The notes: generated from the letters alone by a model not told the origin. Positions 24,622 to 35,596 are shown, counted from the stretch's first letter. The stretch is DNA of 64,000 nt from Leucocoprinus leucothites (GCA_013368445.1 JAACJO010000018.1:496001-560000), one strand, 5' to 3'. Numbers and translations: made by a program.

Positions 24622-24659
24622 TAAACTTCAATATAGATAATTCTTTCTTTAGCAATACA

Positions 24660-24679
24660 ATGGGGCGGGGCCCATAACC
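24660..24679 (-). promoter_or_regulatory. copia-1 primer binding site
   Basis: Next to the 5' LTR the plus strand reads GGGGCCCATAACC. This equals the anticodon arm of initiator tRNA-Met as I recall it (GGGCYCATAACC), so the element RNA can pair with the cleaved 5' half of that tRNA, as in Drosophila copia. Confidence 0.6.
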
Positions 24680-24933
24680 TGAAAGATAAACAATATATAT
24701 TCAGTCTCTTGATGCGAGAACTGAAGTGTCAGTACATGTTGGTACACTACTTATAGGACAATATTGAATACAGAGCTTGTCTCGTAGACAACATGCTCAG
24801 TTACATTATGATAACAACGAATAAATGTACGGAAAAATGTACGGTCAGCACGGCGAGATGAAACTTGGATACCATACAGATAATGAGCCGATGTTATGCA
24901 GACAGGACTCGGCAGGGGTTTGCGATCCCGACA
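24680..24933 (-). repeat. copia-1 5' LTR
   Basis: This 254-base partner of 16163-16416 is followed by the target duplication GATGT at 24934-24938. Confidence 0.9.
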
Positions 24934-24938
24934 GATGT

Positions 24939-25140
24939 TGTGACCACTAGAGCTTGGTTGCGAGAAAATGTAACTCACAGCCTGTATTGAGTAGTACAAC
25001 AGCCGACTCTACAGGGCCGTTTATACCCCAGTACTTCTCGATATCCGGCGCCCTTGTCGTAGTGCCGGCAGGTAAACCCGTTGCATCCCAACTTGTAACC
25101 GTCGGAATCATTGTGATGATCAGAGTTGACCCTCTACTGC
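24939..25140. repeat. Dispersed repeat R1, part after the copia-1 insertion
   Basis: It resembles 28,128-28,330. Both contain CTTGGTTGCGAGAA, then CTCGATATCCGG and GCAGGTAAACCCGTTGC. The minus strand of both copies encodes ATGLPAGTTTRAPDIE-like residues followed by YWG, the best conserved protein-like piece of this repeat. This end joins the 3' end of the SAP-domain pseudogene. Confidence 0.55.
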
Positions 25141-25143
25141 GGA

Positions 25144-27275
25144 TCATTGTGGAACACCTCCAGAAAGCCAGACACTCGCCACTAAACTCTTCGCTGTCAA
25201 AGTTAAGAACCCAAATCTCGAGCCCAATTTCGATTTCGGCACTAACAAAGAAGGGAGGGGGAAAAATGCAAAGTCAGCAATGCGTGCATTCATCAAATGT
25301 AATGTACTCACTAATGAGTGGAGCCTTCGAATTCCTCCTTGCAGCCGCACTCTTGGTAGCAACAGCAACAGCCCCACCAACCAAACTCCTCCGCTTCGCT
25401 CTACTCATCTCCAACTTACGCTTGATAGCATCTCGTTCTTGAGTCTTTCCCCTTTCTTCTGCTTCTGCTTCTGCTGCTTGAGCTTGATGGTCCTCATCAT
25501 CTATATCCATGGCGTCCTCGTCCTTTGTGTTCTTGCTGGGATCAGCATCGGCTTTGGGCTCTGCATCAATACGCGCTCGCTTTCCTCCCCTTGCTTCTCC
25601 CTCTCCCTGCCCTTTGCCTTCCCCCCTCCACAAAACTCTCTCGTCTCCCCAACACCACCCTCCTCGCCCGCCTCCTCATCACCAAATCCACCAGGCAACG
25701 CCATCCCCCTCCATCCACTACTTATAACCCTCGTCGTCCCACTCGTCCTTCCACCACCCACACTATACCAACACGCACTCCCGCATTGGTAGACGCGAGC
25801 CCGGTAACCGGTCTCCTCGGTTTTCCATTCCCATCTCTCAATTCTCCCAGCGCATTCAATTTTCTTCTCTCCCCCGCCACAGGCACCATAACACCAGCGG
25901 CGGACGAGGACGAGGAAGACCTCTTCTGCAGCTTCATCCTCCTTTTCACAGCCCCACCAATCCCCTCCATCTTCCCAAACCCAGCCTCATGCCTCTCATC
26001 AAACTTTTTCATTCTCTCCCCTCTGCCATTTCCAGTAGCAGCGGCCCCAGAGCTGAAAGACCCCCAGGGAGAGATTTCACATCCCGATGTGTGCCTGGAG
26101 GTTGAAGTTTATCTACAATCTCCATACCCACACCTTCGACTCCGGAGATGCCTAGGTGTTTGTTCATGTCTTCGAGGACGCTGGTGGCTGCGGCTCGGAA
26201 TTGGTTGTTGGATACGGAGGGGGGAGCCGAAGATGAATAGGTCGTCGGTAGACGTAGTCGTAGTCGTTGCAGCAGCAGTTGTGGTAGAAGGAACACTAAG
26301 AAGGGTAGCGTTCTTACTCGCATCCATCGTAATTGTACTTGTGTGACTTCCCGAAGCACCTCCATTGTTGATCGGACGTCATTGCGAAAGGTTTGAGTTT
26401 TGGCGTCTGGAAGATATCCCTTTTCTCGTCGAATTTTGATTTATCGCCTCCAACGGCTGCTGCTCCTCCTGAGGACGATGATGATTTATTGGATACTAAT
26501 CGAATAATCGTAGCAGGCTGTTGTTGTCGGCCCATACTAAGTCGTGCATTGATGGGTGTTGGTTCACCAGGATGTAGCGAACATCCAGGTAGAGGTTTAC
26601 CATTGGCATCAAATAACATGCGCGTATGCGCGGCGGTCGTAGGATCGGATGTAAAGTTGTCGTGAAGTGGAGGCGTTTCTTGTGGCGTGGCAGAGTAGAG
26701 AATTGAGTGTTGTGCGAGCTCGTCGTTGTCGTTTGGTTTGCGGGATTTTTGGCTTCATGAGAGTGAGGGTTCGTCTGATTTGGCGGACCATTTGAGACCG
26801 AGAGATGTTGTGAGTGCTCGGATCGACGAGCTCACGCCTGATGCAAAAAGATAATTCAGTGCTTGAAACAAGGAGTAAAGTAGACCTTAAACGCACTCTT
26901 CGAGTTTGCAGTCCCAAACTCACCAGACGAATGAACTGTTCCAGGCGTACAGAGAAGCGAAGAAAGCGTTCCCTGGGAAGAAGACCCATTCTCCTTCACC
27001 TCCTCAATACTCTCCATCACAACCTCCCAGTGTTCCCTCGGCCTCTGCACATGCCCACTCATCGACCCATCATCGTCAGCCGTTTTGCTCTGAACTGCGA
27101 TGCTCAAGGGATCGTCTTTGGGTAAAGTTAAGGCGTGTTGTCTGAGGCGGCCGATGAGCTCAGTGTTTTTTTCGTTGGCTTTGATGAGGTGGATCTTGCA
27201 TAGTCTTTGGAGTTGGTCGCGACGGAGAGAGTGGAGGGCGGGTGAGTTGAAGAGAATTTCTGTGGTTTCTGACAT
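25144..27275 (-). pseudogene. SAP-like domain protein gene, decayed
   Basis: The start at 27,275 reads ILFNSPALHSLRRDQLQRLC then KIHLIKANEKNTELIGRL, a SAP-like helix-turn-helix used for DNA/RNA binding in nuclear proteins. Further blocks match, from memory, one agaricomycete SAP-domain family: GKPLPGCSLHPGEPTPINAR, NNQFRAAATSVLEDMNKHL, EAGFGKMEGIGGAVKRR, a charged coiled coil (RDAIKRKLEMSRAKRRS) and, after a GTGAGT intron near 25,311, SRFGFLTLTAKSLVASVW. A TGA stop interrupts at 26,755-26,757, and at least three frame changes occur (near 26,310, 26,020 and 25,750-25,640). The order of blocks is normal, so this is a whole gene decayed in place. Low-complexity Ser/Thr/Glu runs make the exact breaks uncertain. 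Confidence 0.6.
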
Positions 27276-27309
27276 TGTTGCCGCATCAACACTCTGAGCT
27301 AAGTAAACT

Positions 27310-27545
27310 GTCTAATCAGAAACCTTATGGCCTACTGAACCCGCTCAATATACCAACGAGAATGTGGGAGGCTGTGATCTACTGTCGGTGATGGTCTATC
27401 TGGTGCCTAGTCGCACGGACTACACGGCGAAGGACGTCGCTGAACTGGTGTTTGTAGAAGCGCACAAACACCATGGCCTTCCTAGGTCCATTATCAGCGA
27501 TCGTGATACACTGTTTACCAGTCGATTCTAGGACAAACTTTATAA
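27310..27545 (+). pseudogene. Ty3/gypsy integrase scrap
   Basis: The plus-strand sequence reads PYGLLNPLNIPTRMWEAV and, after an internal deletion and frame change, VYLVPSRTDYTAKDVAELVF then HHGLPRSIISDRDTLFTSRF. This is the Ty3/gypsy integrase core, including the second catalytic Asp (SDRD). No LTRs or other parts are attached. Confidence 0.75.
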
Positions 27546-27629
27546 TTGTATTAAAACAAACCTCCGGGTGTCGAGCGCCTGTAACCCCGAGGCATCGGAC
27601 GGGTCGACGGGGTGGGCTAACAGAACCCT

Positions 27630-28620
27630 TACACAAACGCTGAGATAATATGTTGCCGCGGATCAGAGGGACTGAGTGAACAAGGCAGCCGGCCATCGAG
27701 CTTGCAGTTAACAGCGCAAGGTCTGAAAGTATGGGCTTTGCTCCATTGTTTCTGAACACGGGTCGGATGCCTCAGAGATCTGTTAATACACAAGGGGACG
27801 GCACAGGATCTCTCACCTTCAGGCGACGTCCTCGCAAGAGCTGCTCGTAGGGGTACTCGAGTCCATTTCGTCAACTAGGCGCCTGGTAACAGAAATGTTA
27901 TAGGACAGGATTGGAAGCGCAGCTGGCATGAGATGGTTTGATCGGTCAAACATTGCCCCGAGGGACGTTGAGAGATGTGGGTGAGGTCGAGAACACATCT
28001 TGTGACATGGACGTTCGATGTGGAATTGAAATTGTGGGACATTGGTGAGAGGAGATGTGTGGGGTGATGGAGGGATGAGGGAGGGAGGGTATAGCGATAT
28101 TCGAAAGGAGATATGAGCAGACGCCAGAACTTGGTTGCGAGAACATGCCACTCAAAGTTGGCCTCGAGCGCTACAACGGTCCGCTCCACGAAGCCATTTT
28201 ACACCCCAGTACCCCTCGATATCCGGGGCCCTTGTTGTAGCGCCTGCAGGTAAACCCGTTGCCTCTCGACTTAAAATCATCGGAATCATTGGGACAATCA
28301 GAGTCGTCCCTCATCGTGGACCATCGTGTAGCGCTTCCAGAAGGTTCCTTGGCTCCGGTTCTTTGAGTTCACCTTGGGTGATTTTAATGAGACCTGAGAT
28401 GAACGCTGCGACGGGACCAATATGGGCAGTTGCTGCAGGCGTTCACCTAGTGGGTTGGATTGGAAGGGGAAAACGTGGGCAGGGGTCGGTCGAAAGTGAA
28501 AACGAGTGATCTAGATATCTACGAAACGTTAGTGGGATTTCCCAATTAATGCCATTGTTGCTACATATTCAACGATAAACTCACCTGTTCACTACTCATG
28601 TACTAAACGTGCTATGCACG
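27630..28620. repeat. Unidentified dispersed repeat, copy R2
   Basis: This uninterrupted copy resembles 15,330-16,157 plus 24,939-25,140, and more weakly 30,590-31,470. It provides the empty site for both the 145-base foldback element and, approximately, the copia-1 insertion. Its tail (ACATATTCAACGATAAACTCACC near 28,565) recurs near 31,372. It lies directly upstream of a truncated NACHT copy. Confidence 0.55.
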
Positions 28621-29353
28621 ATCGATCGTCTTCTGTGTGAGCGCGACAAAGGTTGATGTTCAAAGGTTCAAACTTCGGCCTGGACGTGGGCCTAGGGTGT
28701 GGTCTATACATGTTGCTAATTTGACGAAGATGTCAGTCAGAGAACGGCATGGGGTAGAAAATGACACACCTCCTAAGAAGCGTCCTCAGCTTGACACAAC
28801 GTCCTGTCGACCGTCCAAATGGTGAAATCCCTCCGATCTTCTGCTGCAGTGTGGGTGCCTCATGCATCCTTGGCGCCGTTCTCTCCACTTGCTGAGCACT
28901 GGGCACACGCCAGACACCTGGACGACCTGAACGGAGGTGACCATTAAGTTTGCATATGGTCGTGAGATGCGTGCAGTGAAGATAATTGGATCACCTGCCA
29001 TCAAACTTGTTGCCTAGCGCTCAGGTGTTCGTCCCTGACTATACGCCCCACATTTCTGTGCATCGACCTGCACTTTTCAGATGTGGATGGAGGTCACTAG
29101 GCGCAAATCCTCCTATGCGTCCTAGCATTCGACTGTTGTGCACTGGGTGGCCAAGGAAAGGACCTCGGCTTCCACGCTTGGTATAGCTCGATAATGAGCA
29201 TCTGGAGTCAGGCTATGCACCACGCTGGCGCATCGTGTGTGTATTTATGAACCTACGGCGCACAGCTATGTTATTTGCTTTTCATTCCCCTCCTCCCACT
29301 CTCCCCTCCAGCTTTCTACTGCGAATATTGTCTGGTCTTCTCGCCTCCCCACA
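28621..29353 (+). promoter_or_regulatory. Upstream region and promoter of truncated NACHT copy C
   Basis: It is similar in patches to 31,440-32,174 (for example the stretch with GTCGTTCTCTCCACTT-like sequence). A TATA-like GTATTTATGAACC lies near 29,241, and the pyrimidine-rich leader and CACAATGCCCCGG follow. No other gene is recognised. Confidence 0.5.
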
Positions 29354-29760
29354 ATGCCCCGGGCCGTCAAACTCGCTCATGTCCCCGAAGACTTCTATGA
29401 TCCATCTCGTCGGGGTGCAGATCCTAATGGCACTGCTCCCCAGCCTTGTACATCTGCACCTCAACAACCTCACGTGCTTCAATGACCCCCCGCGCCCCCT
29501 GCTTCTACGACTGCAACACTCCCGCAGCATTTTCCTGCACACAGAATATTCCCCAATGCATATGATTTTGTCCTCAATTATCCCCAATTTAACGAATCCT
29601 CCTCTATTGATTCTGGAGAGCTTCACGGTCCCCTTGAGCTCGCCCACCAATCTCATGTGACAAATAGGCCTCGAATGACTCCTCAAGTACTCGATGCCAG
29701 GCGCATTCCACAACTCCAGCTTTCACTACCCCCTACCAAAATGTCACCTTGATACCCAAA
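29354..29760 (+). pseudogene. Truncated NACHT family member (copy C)
   Basis: It begins MPRAVKLAHVPEDFYDPSRR and GADPNGTAPQ like the intact genes, then shifts frame. NYPQFNESSSIDSG corresponds to the end of exon 1. The first-intron donor GGTGAGC of the other copies is GGAGAGC here, so it would not splice. Recognisable sequence ends near 29,760, at the position matching PPPKCHLGT of the intact proteins. The entire NTPase domain is lost. Confidence 0.75.
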
Positions 29761-30589
29761 ACGAACGGAAAATCGAAGGGGGAGTGGAGACAGCGATCTA
29801 TATTGGTTGAACGCCATTATTCACGATGATGGCCTCCATGAGTTCCAGCCGAGGTATTTGATATTAGCATTTAATCAGAACAAGAATGTACAACACCCGC
29901 TCATAATTTGAGGCTTCCACTCAGATGTATCTTCGGTTACCTCGTCCATTCCTACCATACCAGATGACACTCACTCCATCCCTGGGTTGATGGCACCGAG
30001 TCGATTGTCGAGCGCTTTTAAACAATAATCTCCGGCACAGCTGCATTCGTATCTCCACAGTGAACTCCTCTGGCCGTTGTCTCCCCATGGAACATCAATG
30101 TCGAGCTCCCAACATCGTGGGCGCCCGAGCTGGTCTCCTTATGAGACGCCACTGTATGACGCTCTGCCAGAATTAAAAGAGGACCCCCAGTGCTGGTGCC
30201 ACTGGGGCGGGGTGCTCTGCTCCCAAGAGATTTGTTGTGCAAGATTCGCATGATCGATGGGATCTTCTGTTAGATACATCTCTGGGATTGGGGTTTTTGC
30301 TGAAGAGCTCAAAACTGAATGAGCGTACGCAGGATGTGCCCATCAGTTAATTAAGGTAACAACGCCACGAATGCGCTTCAGCCGGTTCACGCGAGCTGAT
30401 AGACGGCGGGGTTCGTGCACACTGGCACCACTACGACGGGAAAGGCTCGGATGATGATGCAGATGGAGTGGAGGGCGGGCCTTCGCGAGAAGAACGTTTT
30501 CGCGAGGTCAACAGCCGGGATTGTCAAAGATGCTGAGGGAGACGGCCCCAGTCGTTCTCCCATCGAGCACTCTTTCGATTGATCGGTCT
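29761..30589. other. Region without a recognised gene
   Basis: It contains only short open frames. The join at 29,760 is where the NACHT copy breaks off. I found no terminal repeats or known protein motif. Confidence 0.4.
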
Positions 30590-31470
30590 CGAGACGCGAA
30601 TATTGGCGCAAGATACCACACCTAAGGAGGTGAAAGTTGTTGTATTCCACTCGAGGGGCCGAGTACCTATCTATATGTTTAAACCTCAGGTCGTCGTGTG
30701 CGGTTATAGAATGTAAGTATGTCCAATGGATACATTTCTGAGGGTCCAAAAAATGCATCTTAATGCTCCTCTTGTTTTACAAATGTTGCGTACGCACACT
30801 CGTCTATCGGCATAATCCACGCTGGCACTGCCCGCTTCCTTGCTTCCACTGTCAAGCCCCGTCCATACGTCTACACACACGACCTCCAAATAGGTGCCAC
30901 AGCAAAACACGAGTGAGCGTTATGGGGCATGTCTTTCACCAATCACAGCTCGATTGATGCAGGCACAATGAGACCTTGGAGTACATGAGTAAACGGCGCT
31001 GAAGTTGTGCATTTGAATGATTTCTCACCTTTGGGTGACGTCTGCGCAGCAGCAGCCGGCAAGCCCATGCTCATTTCGTCGACTGGTTGTCTAGCGCCAG
31101 GTAAGCCATAGGATCAATCGAGTGCTCTTTGTACGGGGGGTGTAACGGGTATATCATGGTTCGATGGTTCATTGTCCACAGGCGTGTTGGGGGACGAGGG
31201 TGTGGACACCTTGCGGTATTGGAACTGACGCGGAAGTGTAGACGTGGGACGTTGTGAGCGGAGATGTGTGAGGCAATGGAAAGATGAAGGAGAGCGCGGC
31301 TAAAAGCAAAATTGAGTCATCTAGATATGTGAGGAGTGTTAGGAAGAGTTGTCAACTTGAGACGGTTACTGCATATTCAACGATAAACTCACCTTACTGC
31401 TACCCACTTAGCCAGCGTTCTAAGTATCCACGATCGTAGTCCTGGTGTAAGAGCATAGGGGTTGAGGCGC
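30590..31470. repeat. Unidentified dispersed repeat, copy R3
   Basis: This diverged copy of R1/R2 shares the CTCAGGTCGTCGTGTG block, GTATGTCCAATGG, the TCGTCGACTGG block and the tail TTCAACGATAAACTCACC. It precedes the intact NACHT gene at 32,175 as R2 precedes copy C, so repeat and NACHT gene appear to have been duplicated together. Confidence 0.5.
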
Positions 31471-32174
31471 AAACATCAGCGTAGGCACTGCCCCAGGGCA
31501 TGGTCAATGCATGTTATTAATCGAGTGACGGTCCACAACCTACAACGTTGGCTATGTCAATTGGAGAGCGGCATGAGGTGTGAGTCACGTACCTCACAAG
31601 AGTCATCACTCCTAACTTGAAGTCGTGCTCTGTCGGTCACCTAAACCACAAAGTCCTTCTACTGCAGCCTGAATGACTGAAGGGCAAACGAATCCTAGGT
31701 GTCGTTCTCTCCACTTTACTGAGCACGGGGTACACGCTAGACAGCAGGATAGCAGGCATAGAGCTGCCCATTAAGAAGTTTACGTGGGGTCGTGAAACAG
31801 GTGTGTGGTATGCTCTCGCCTGGGCCACGTGCCATCAGCCTCTATTACAGCATGCGTTCTATCGTCACTCAAGCACTCGACGTTCAACCTCAGCCCTACG
31901 TTCTGTGTCGAACCATGGACAGAATTACTGGGTAGAAATGGTTGGCAGAAACAAAGTACCTGACTTCAGTGCTTGATCTAACGCAATGTCAGTGAGAACG
32001 TTCTCTGTGTTATCGATAATGGGCGTCTGTGAGGCAGGCGATGCACCATGTTGATGTATCGTGGACGTATTTATGAACCTCAGACTGACGGTGTTCGCTT
32101 TCATTCCCTTCCTCTTGTTATCCCACTTCTGACTTCCTATTGCTAGCATCCTCCCGTGTTCCTACCTACTTACA
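31471..32174 (+). promoter_or_regulatory. Upstream region and promoter of NACHT gene D
   Basis: TATA-like GTATTTATGAACC near 32,068 sits about 105 bases before the ATG, followed by CATTCCCTTCCTCTTGTTATCCC-type pyrimidine-rich leader. The same arrangement precedes the copies at 12,565 and 29,354. Nothing else is recognised. Confidence 0.55.
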
Positions 32175-34610
32175 ATGCCCCGGGCCAACAAACTCGCTCG
32201 CGTCCCTGAAAACTTTCATCCATATCGTCGGGGTCCAGCACCTCAACAACACCCTGTGCCTCCTTCTTCTACGGCTCCTACTCCTGCGCCGCCGCATGTT
32301 GAGCTCCCTAATCCAGCGCCTATTCCATCGCCTTCCCCAGCTGTTGACCCTCCTACTTTGTCTCCGCCCGGCCTGTCATCTCGTCCTTCTTCACAGCCAC
32401 AATATTTCCACGCACGTGAAATGTTCCACAATGCACAAAGCTTCACTATCAACCATCCTCAATTCATCGACACCTCCCATGCGGGCTCTGGTGAGCTTCA
32501 CGATCCCCCTAAGCTCACCCACTGATTTCATGTGACGAACAGGCCTCAAGGAACTCCTTAAGTACTCAATGCCGAATGCATTTCACGATTCTGGCGCTCG
32601 CTATCCACCACCAAAATGCCACCTTGGCACTCGAACCAATTACATTGACCTCATCACCAACTGGGCGCTGGGAACGTCGGATCGAAAGGAGCCCATCCTC
32701 TGGATGCACGGTCCCTTTGGCATTGGCAAGTCGGCTGTCGCCCAGAGCTGCGCCGAGGCCCTGGAGCGCATGAAGAAACTTGCTGCTACCCTCTTCTTCT
32801 CCCGTTCTAATTCAGATCGCGACGATCCTCAACGCGTCTTTACATCCATTGCATATCAAATTGCCACCAAATACCCCTCATTCCGTGAAATCATCGACAG
32901 GCGTATGATTGAAGACCCTGCTCTCGCAACAAAGTCACTATCGATACAGTTCGAGGTCCTACTCGTCCAACCCCTTCGTCAGATTGACGTTGCGAGGAGC
33001 GGACTTGCTGAATGTGTTGTGATCATCGATGGACTGGATGAGTGCCGTGGAACAGGGGGGCAGTGCGAGATCATCAAGATCATTGCAGCTTCCGCTCACA
33101 ACCGTACAACGCCCTTCCGCTGGTTCATCACTAGTCGCCCAGAAGACCCTATCATCCGCACTATGAACTCTCCTGCCGTATATCCCGCCCGATCTCGTAT
33201 GGAACTTCCCGTGTCTCGTGCAATCGATCACGAGATCCTAGTCTACCTGACTAACGAATTCAAGGCGGTCCGCGAGGATCACGGTCTTCCCGAGTCGTGG
33301 CCATCGGAGGAGGCCCTCACCCTGCTTGTTGAACGTGGTGCTGGGCTGTGGATCTACGTGTGGACCATTGTTCGTTTCGTCAAGGATGAAACCTCTCTTG
33401 GCCCCGAAGACCAGCTGCGTGTTGTGCTCGAGTTTGCAAAGGAAGTCTCTGCCAAAGTTGGGCCGGACAACCCGTTGATGGAGATGGACCTTTTCTATAC
33501 CCTCATTACGCAACGAATCCCGCTGAAGATCAGGACAACAGTCCAGAAAATCCTCCTGCTTTGTTCTACATCAACTCGGGATCCAGAATGTATTGCCGAT
33601 ACCCTCCGCCTTTCCGCGGAGCAATTCCGTCATGCCTGTGCATCCATCAAGTCAGTCATGGAGCTCAAAGGCTCTGACCTCAAATCCATGCACATAAACT
33701 TCTACCACACATCATTCCTCGATTTCATGAAAGATCCCCAGCGGTCTAAGGACCTATGTATTTATGGTGACTTTTTGATTGGGTGTCGACGGGAGCTTTT
33801 AGAGTGGCTGCATAAAGCCTGCTCTCATAGTACAGGTACTGTGTTTCCCGGACCTATCTAGTGTTTCTTGCTCTGACAAAGTGTGATGTCACTTGCAGAT
33901 TCCGAGTACATTGCATTTTCTTCAGGTACTACTCTCCTAAAAGGCTTATTGGATGTCCATCCCCATGACAACATTTTGCTTTGGTTTTGGGAGCTTTGTG
34001 AAGTACGTGAGCATCCATTTGATTCCCAGACTGCTTGGTCTCTTGTGGAGCTTCCATTTGTGAAAATGCTCAGGTTGGTGGATCGCTATAATGGGTGGCA
34101 GATTAGTGGTGGTGGGGTAAGAGACAATGTAAGTTTCCAATACCATTTGTTGCCTTGGATTATCACTCATTATGTGACTGGTGTTTGGCAGCTCCCAGCT
34201 GAACTTTGTGACAAGATCATTCGAAAGGGCAGGTGTCCAATCCCAGGGTGCATGAACACCAAAGATGTCTGGATTTTGGGACATGGAGAGAATGAGGCAG
34301 TTCCACAACAGATGGGTGATGGTTGTCACTTTGTGTTGAAAGATAATCAAGGTGTCAGTAAATAGTTGTCTTGTTATTTTATCTGTGTATTCTGACTGCT
34401 TTACCTCAGCTATCTAATAGCAAGTGTGTCTGTGGAGCTCCAAAGCAAGCTGATAGTAATGAGGGACAGCAAACTGATATTGAAGATACTGGTGCTGAGG
34501 ATACTGATATTGAGGATACTGATGTTGAGGATACTGATATTGAGGATACTGATGTTGAGGATACTGATGTTGAGGATATTAATACTGAGGATACTGATGA
34601 CAATGATTAA
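32175..34610 (+). CDS. NACHT-type P-loop NTPase (copy D), 733 aa, five exons
   Basis: Exons 32175-32490, 32543-33835, 33899-34128, 34192-34353 and 34410-34610 join in phase to 734 codons including the stop; introns are 52, 63, 63 and 56 bases. Exons 2 and 3 have exactly the same lengths (1293 and 230) as in copy B. Walker A GPFGIGKS falls at about residues 162-169 and Walker B CVVIIDGLDEC at about 263-273. The proline-rich leader is about 44 residues shorter than in copy B. After the NTPase come CPIPGC and CVCGAP, which could bind a metal, then an acidic tail of pentapeptide repeats (about eight units of D-T-D-[IV]-E type). No premature stop or bad splice site is seen, so the gene looks functional. 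Role as an NLR-like switch is inferred from family. Confidence 0.87.
34495..34605 (+). repeat. 15-base coding minisatellite in the last exon of NACHT gene D
   Basis: Tandem units of GATACTGATRTTGAG encode the acidic pentapeptide D-T-D-[IV]-E. About seven to eight units are visible, the outer ones degenerate. The corresponding part of copy B has only one unit-like segment and is out of frame. Confidence 0.85.
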
Positions 34611-35030
34611 TTTAGTAGGTATAGTATTCTTGCCTCTGAGTTGCCTAGATTACAGTCATTCTGTTCATTGAATACATAATGTATGTATTGAGTTAATACT
34701 ATATTGTATGAGACCATTCTACTTAATTAATTTATCTTAGCTGATAAGCACTTTAGTTAGTTCATATGGACTGGGAGTCCTGACATCTGTTTTCAATTCA
34801 ATATCATCACCTAGAAGAATTGAAAAATCAAGTTGTTTTGAACTTTTTTGAGTGTCTGAAGGTTTCAGTGACAACATTGTGACCCCCTATACTAATAGCT
34901 GAGCCTGTAATAATAATATCACAGATATTCCACCACCACACTATGTATATATACAGGATATACTGACTGAAATACTTTCCTGTGTGACTGCTTATCAGAT
35001 TTATTTGGGATAGAAAATCACTCACAGGAG
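34611..35030. other. 3' flank of NACHT gene D
   Basis: AT-rich sequence with patches like the flank after copy B (TATTCTTGCC near 34,625). No gene is seen. The target GGATA of the chromovirus lies at its end (35031-35035). Confidence 0.4.
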
Positions 35031-35035
35031 GGATA

Positions 35036-35594
35036 TGTCACGAGCTGGGCCTCAAGAACGGCTGACGGTTTGAACTTGGTATTATTTTCATGAACTCCTA
35101 GCTGCTTTCACATATCGGTTACTTCGGTTTTTATCGGTCTTTCGCCTTCGGACTTATTCTGACATCTTCCATGTTATTAATTCATACCGCCTTGTCGAAA
35201 TTTTCTGACAACCGTTTAATAGTAAATTTTATATCTTCTAGCCTTGTAAAATTTGCGGACTCCACTTTGATTATTTCTCCGTTTATTACTTTGTTTGTTT
35301 TCCTTATCCGATCCTATATTCCACATCGTATATAAGTAGCACGACTTTGTACTTGGGTTCCTCAGTCTGATAATCAACTTAGCGATACGCTACTTTCCTC
35401 TGCTCTCTGTTCGTCCTCAGCTCTCTTATATTGTCTGAAATCCGGGTCAAGCATCAGTAGTCGGCACAACACATAAGTTGAGGCCACGACCCGCTCCCGC
35501 GTCCGACGACCGGCTCCTGCCTTACCTCTGTCACACCTCTGTCCAACCGGTCCTTGACGTCGGCTCCCTATCCGTAGCGTTTGCGCGCTTAACA
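35036..35594 (+). repeat. Chromovirus 5' LTR
   Basis: 559 bases. A TATA box (TATATAAG, 35329-35336) lies 35 bases before AGTCTGATAAT (35364-35374), the probable start of the RNA. That 11-mer is complementary to the sequence just after the LTR. Confidence 0.9.
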
Positions 35595-35596
35595 GT

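Larger units (their letters stand above)
16163..24933 (-). mobile_element. Ty1/copia LTR retrotransposon (copia-1), decayed, with a nested copia fragment
   Basis: Two 254-base LTRs (16163-16416 and 24680-24933) start TGAAAG and end GACA, bordered by the 5-base target duplication GATGT (16158-16162 and 24934-24938). Coding is on the minus strand, gag first. The left LTR is preceded (in element sense) by a purine run GAGGGGGAG, the polypurine tract. The LTRs differ at roughly seven sites, all transitions, so the insertion is not recent. Frames are broken by stops and frameshifts, and the RT and integrase active sites are altered. Confidence 0.9.

Noticed and set aside
25280..26346. Plus-strand ORFs of 170 and 273 codons over the SAP-domain region
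   Set aside because: They are low-complexity Ser/Pro/Leu frames; the minus strand carries the recognisable protein blocks.
34406..34603. Minus-strand Ser/Val-rich ORF over the last exon of NACHT gene D
   Set aside because: It is the antisense of the 15-base coding repeat, low-complexity and without independent support.
34495..34605. Regular repeats that might suggest a CRISPR-like array
   Set aside because: The units are contiguous 15-mers in a reading frame, without spacers, in a eukaryotic genome.
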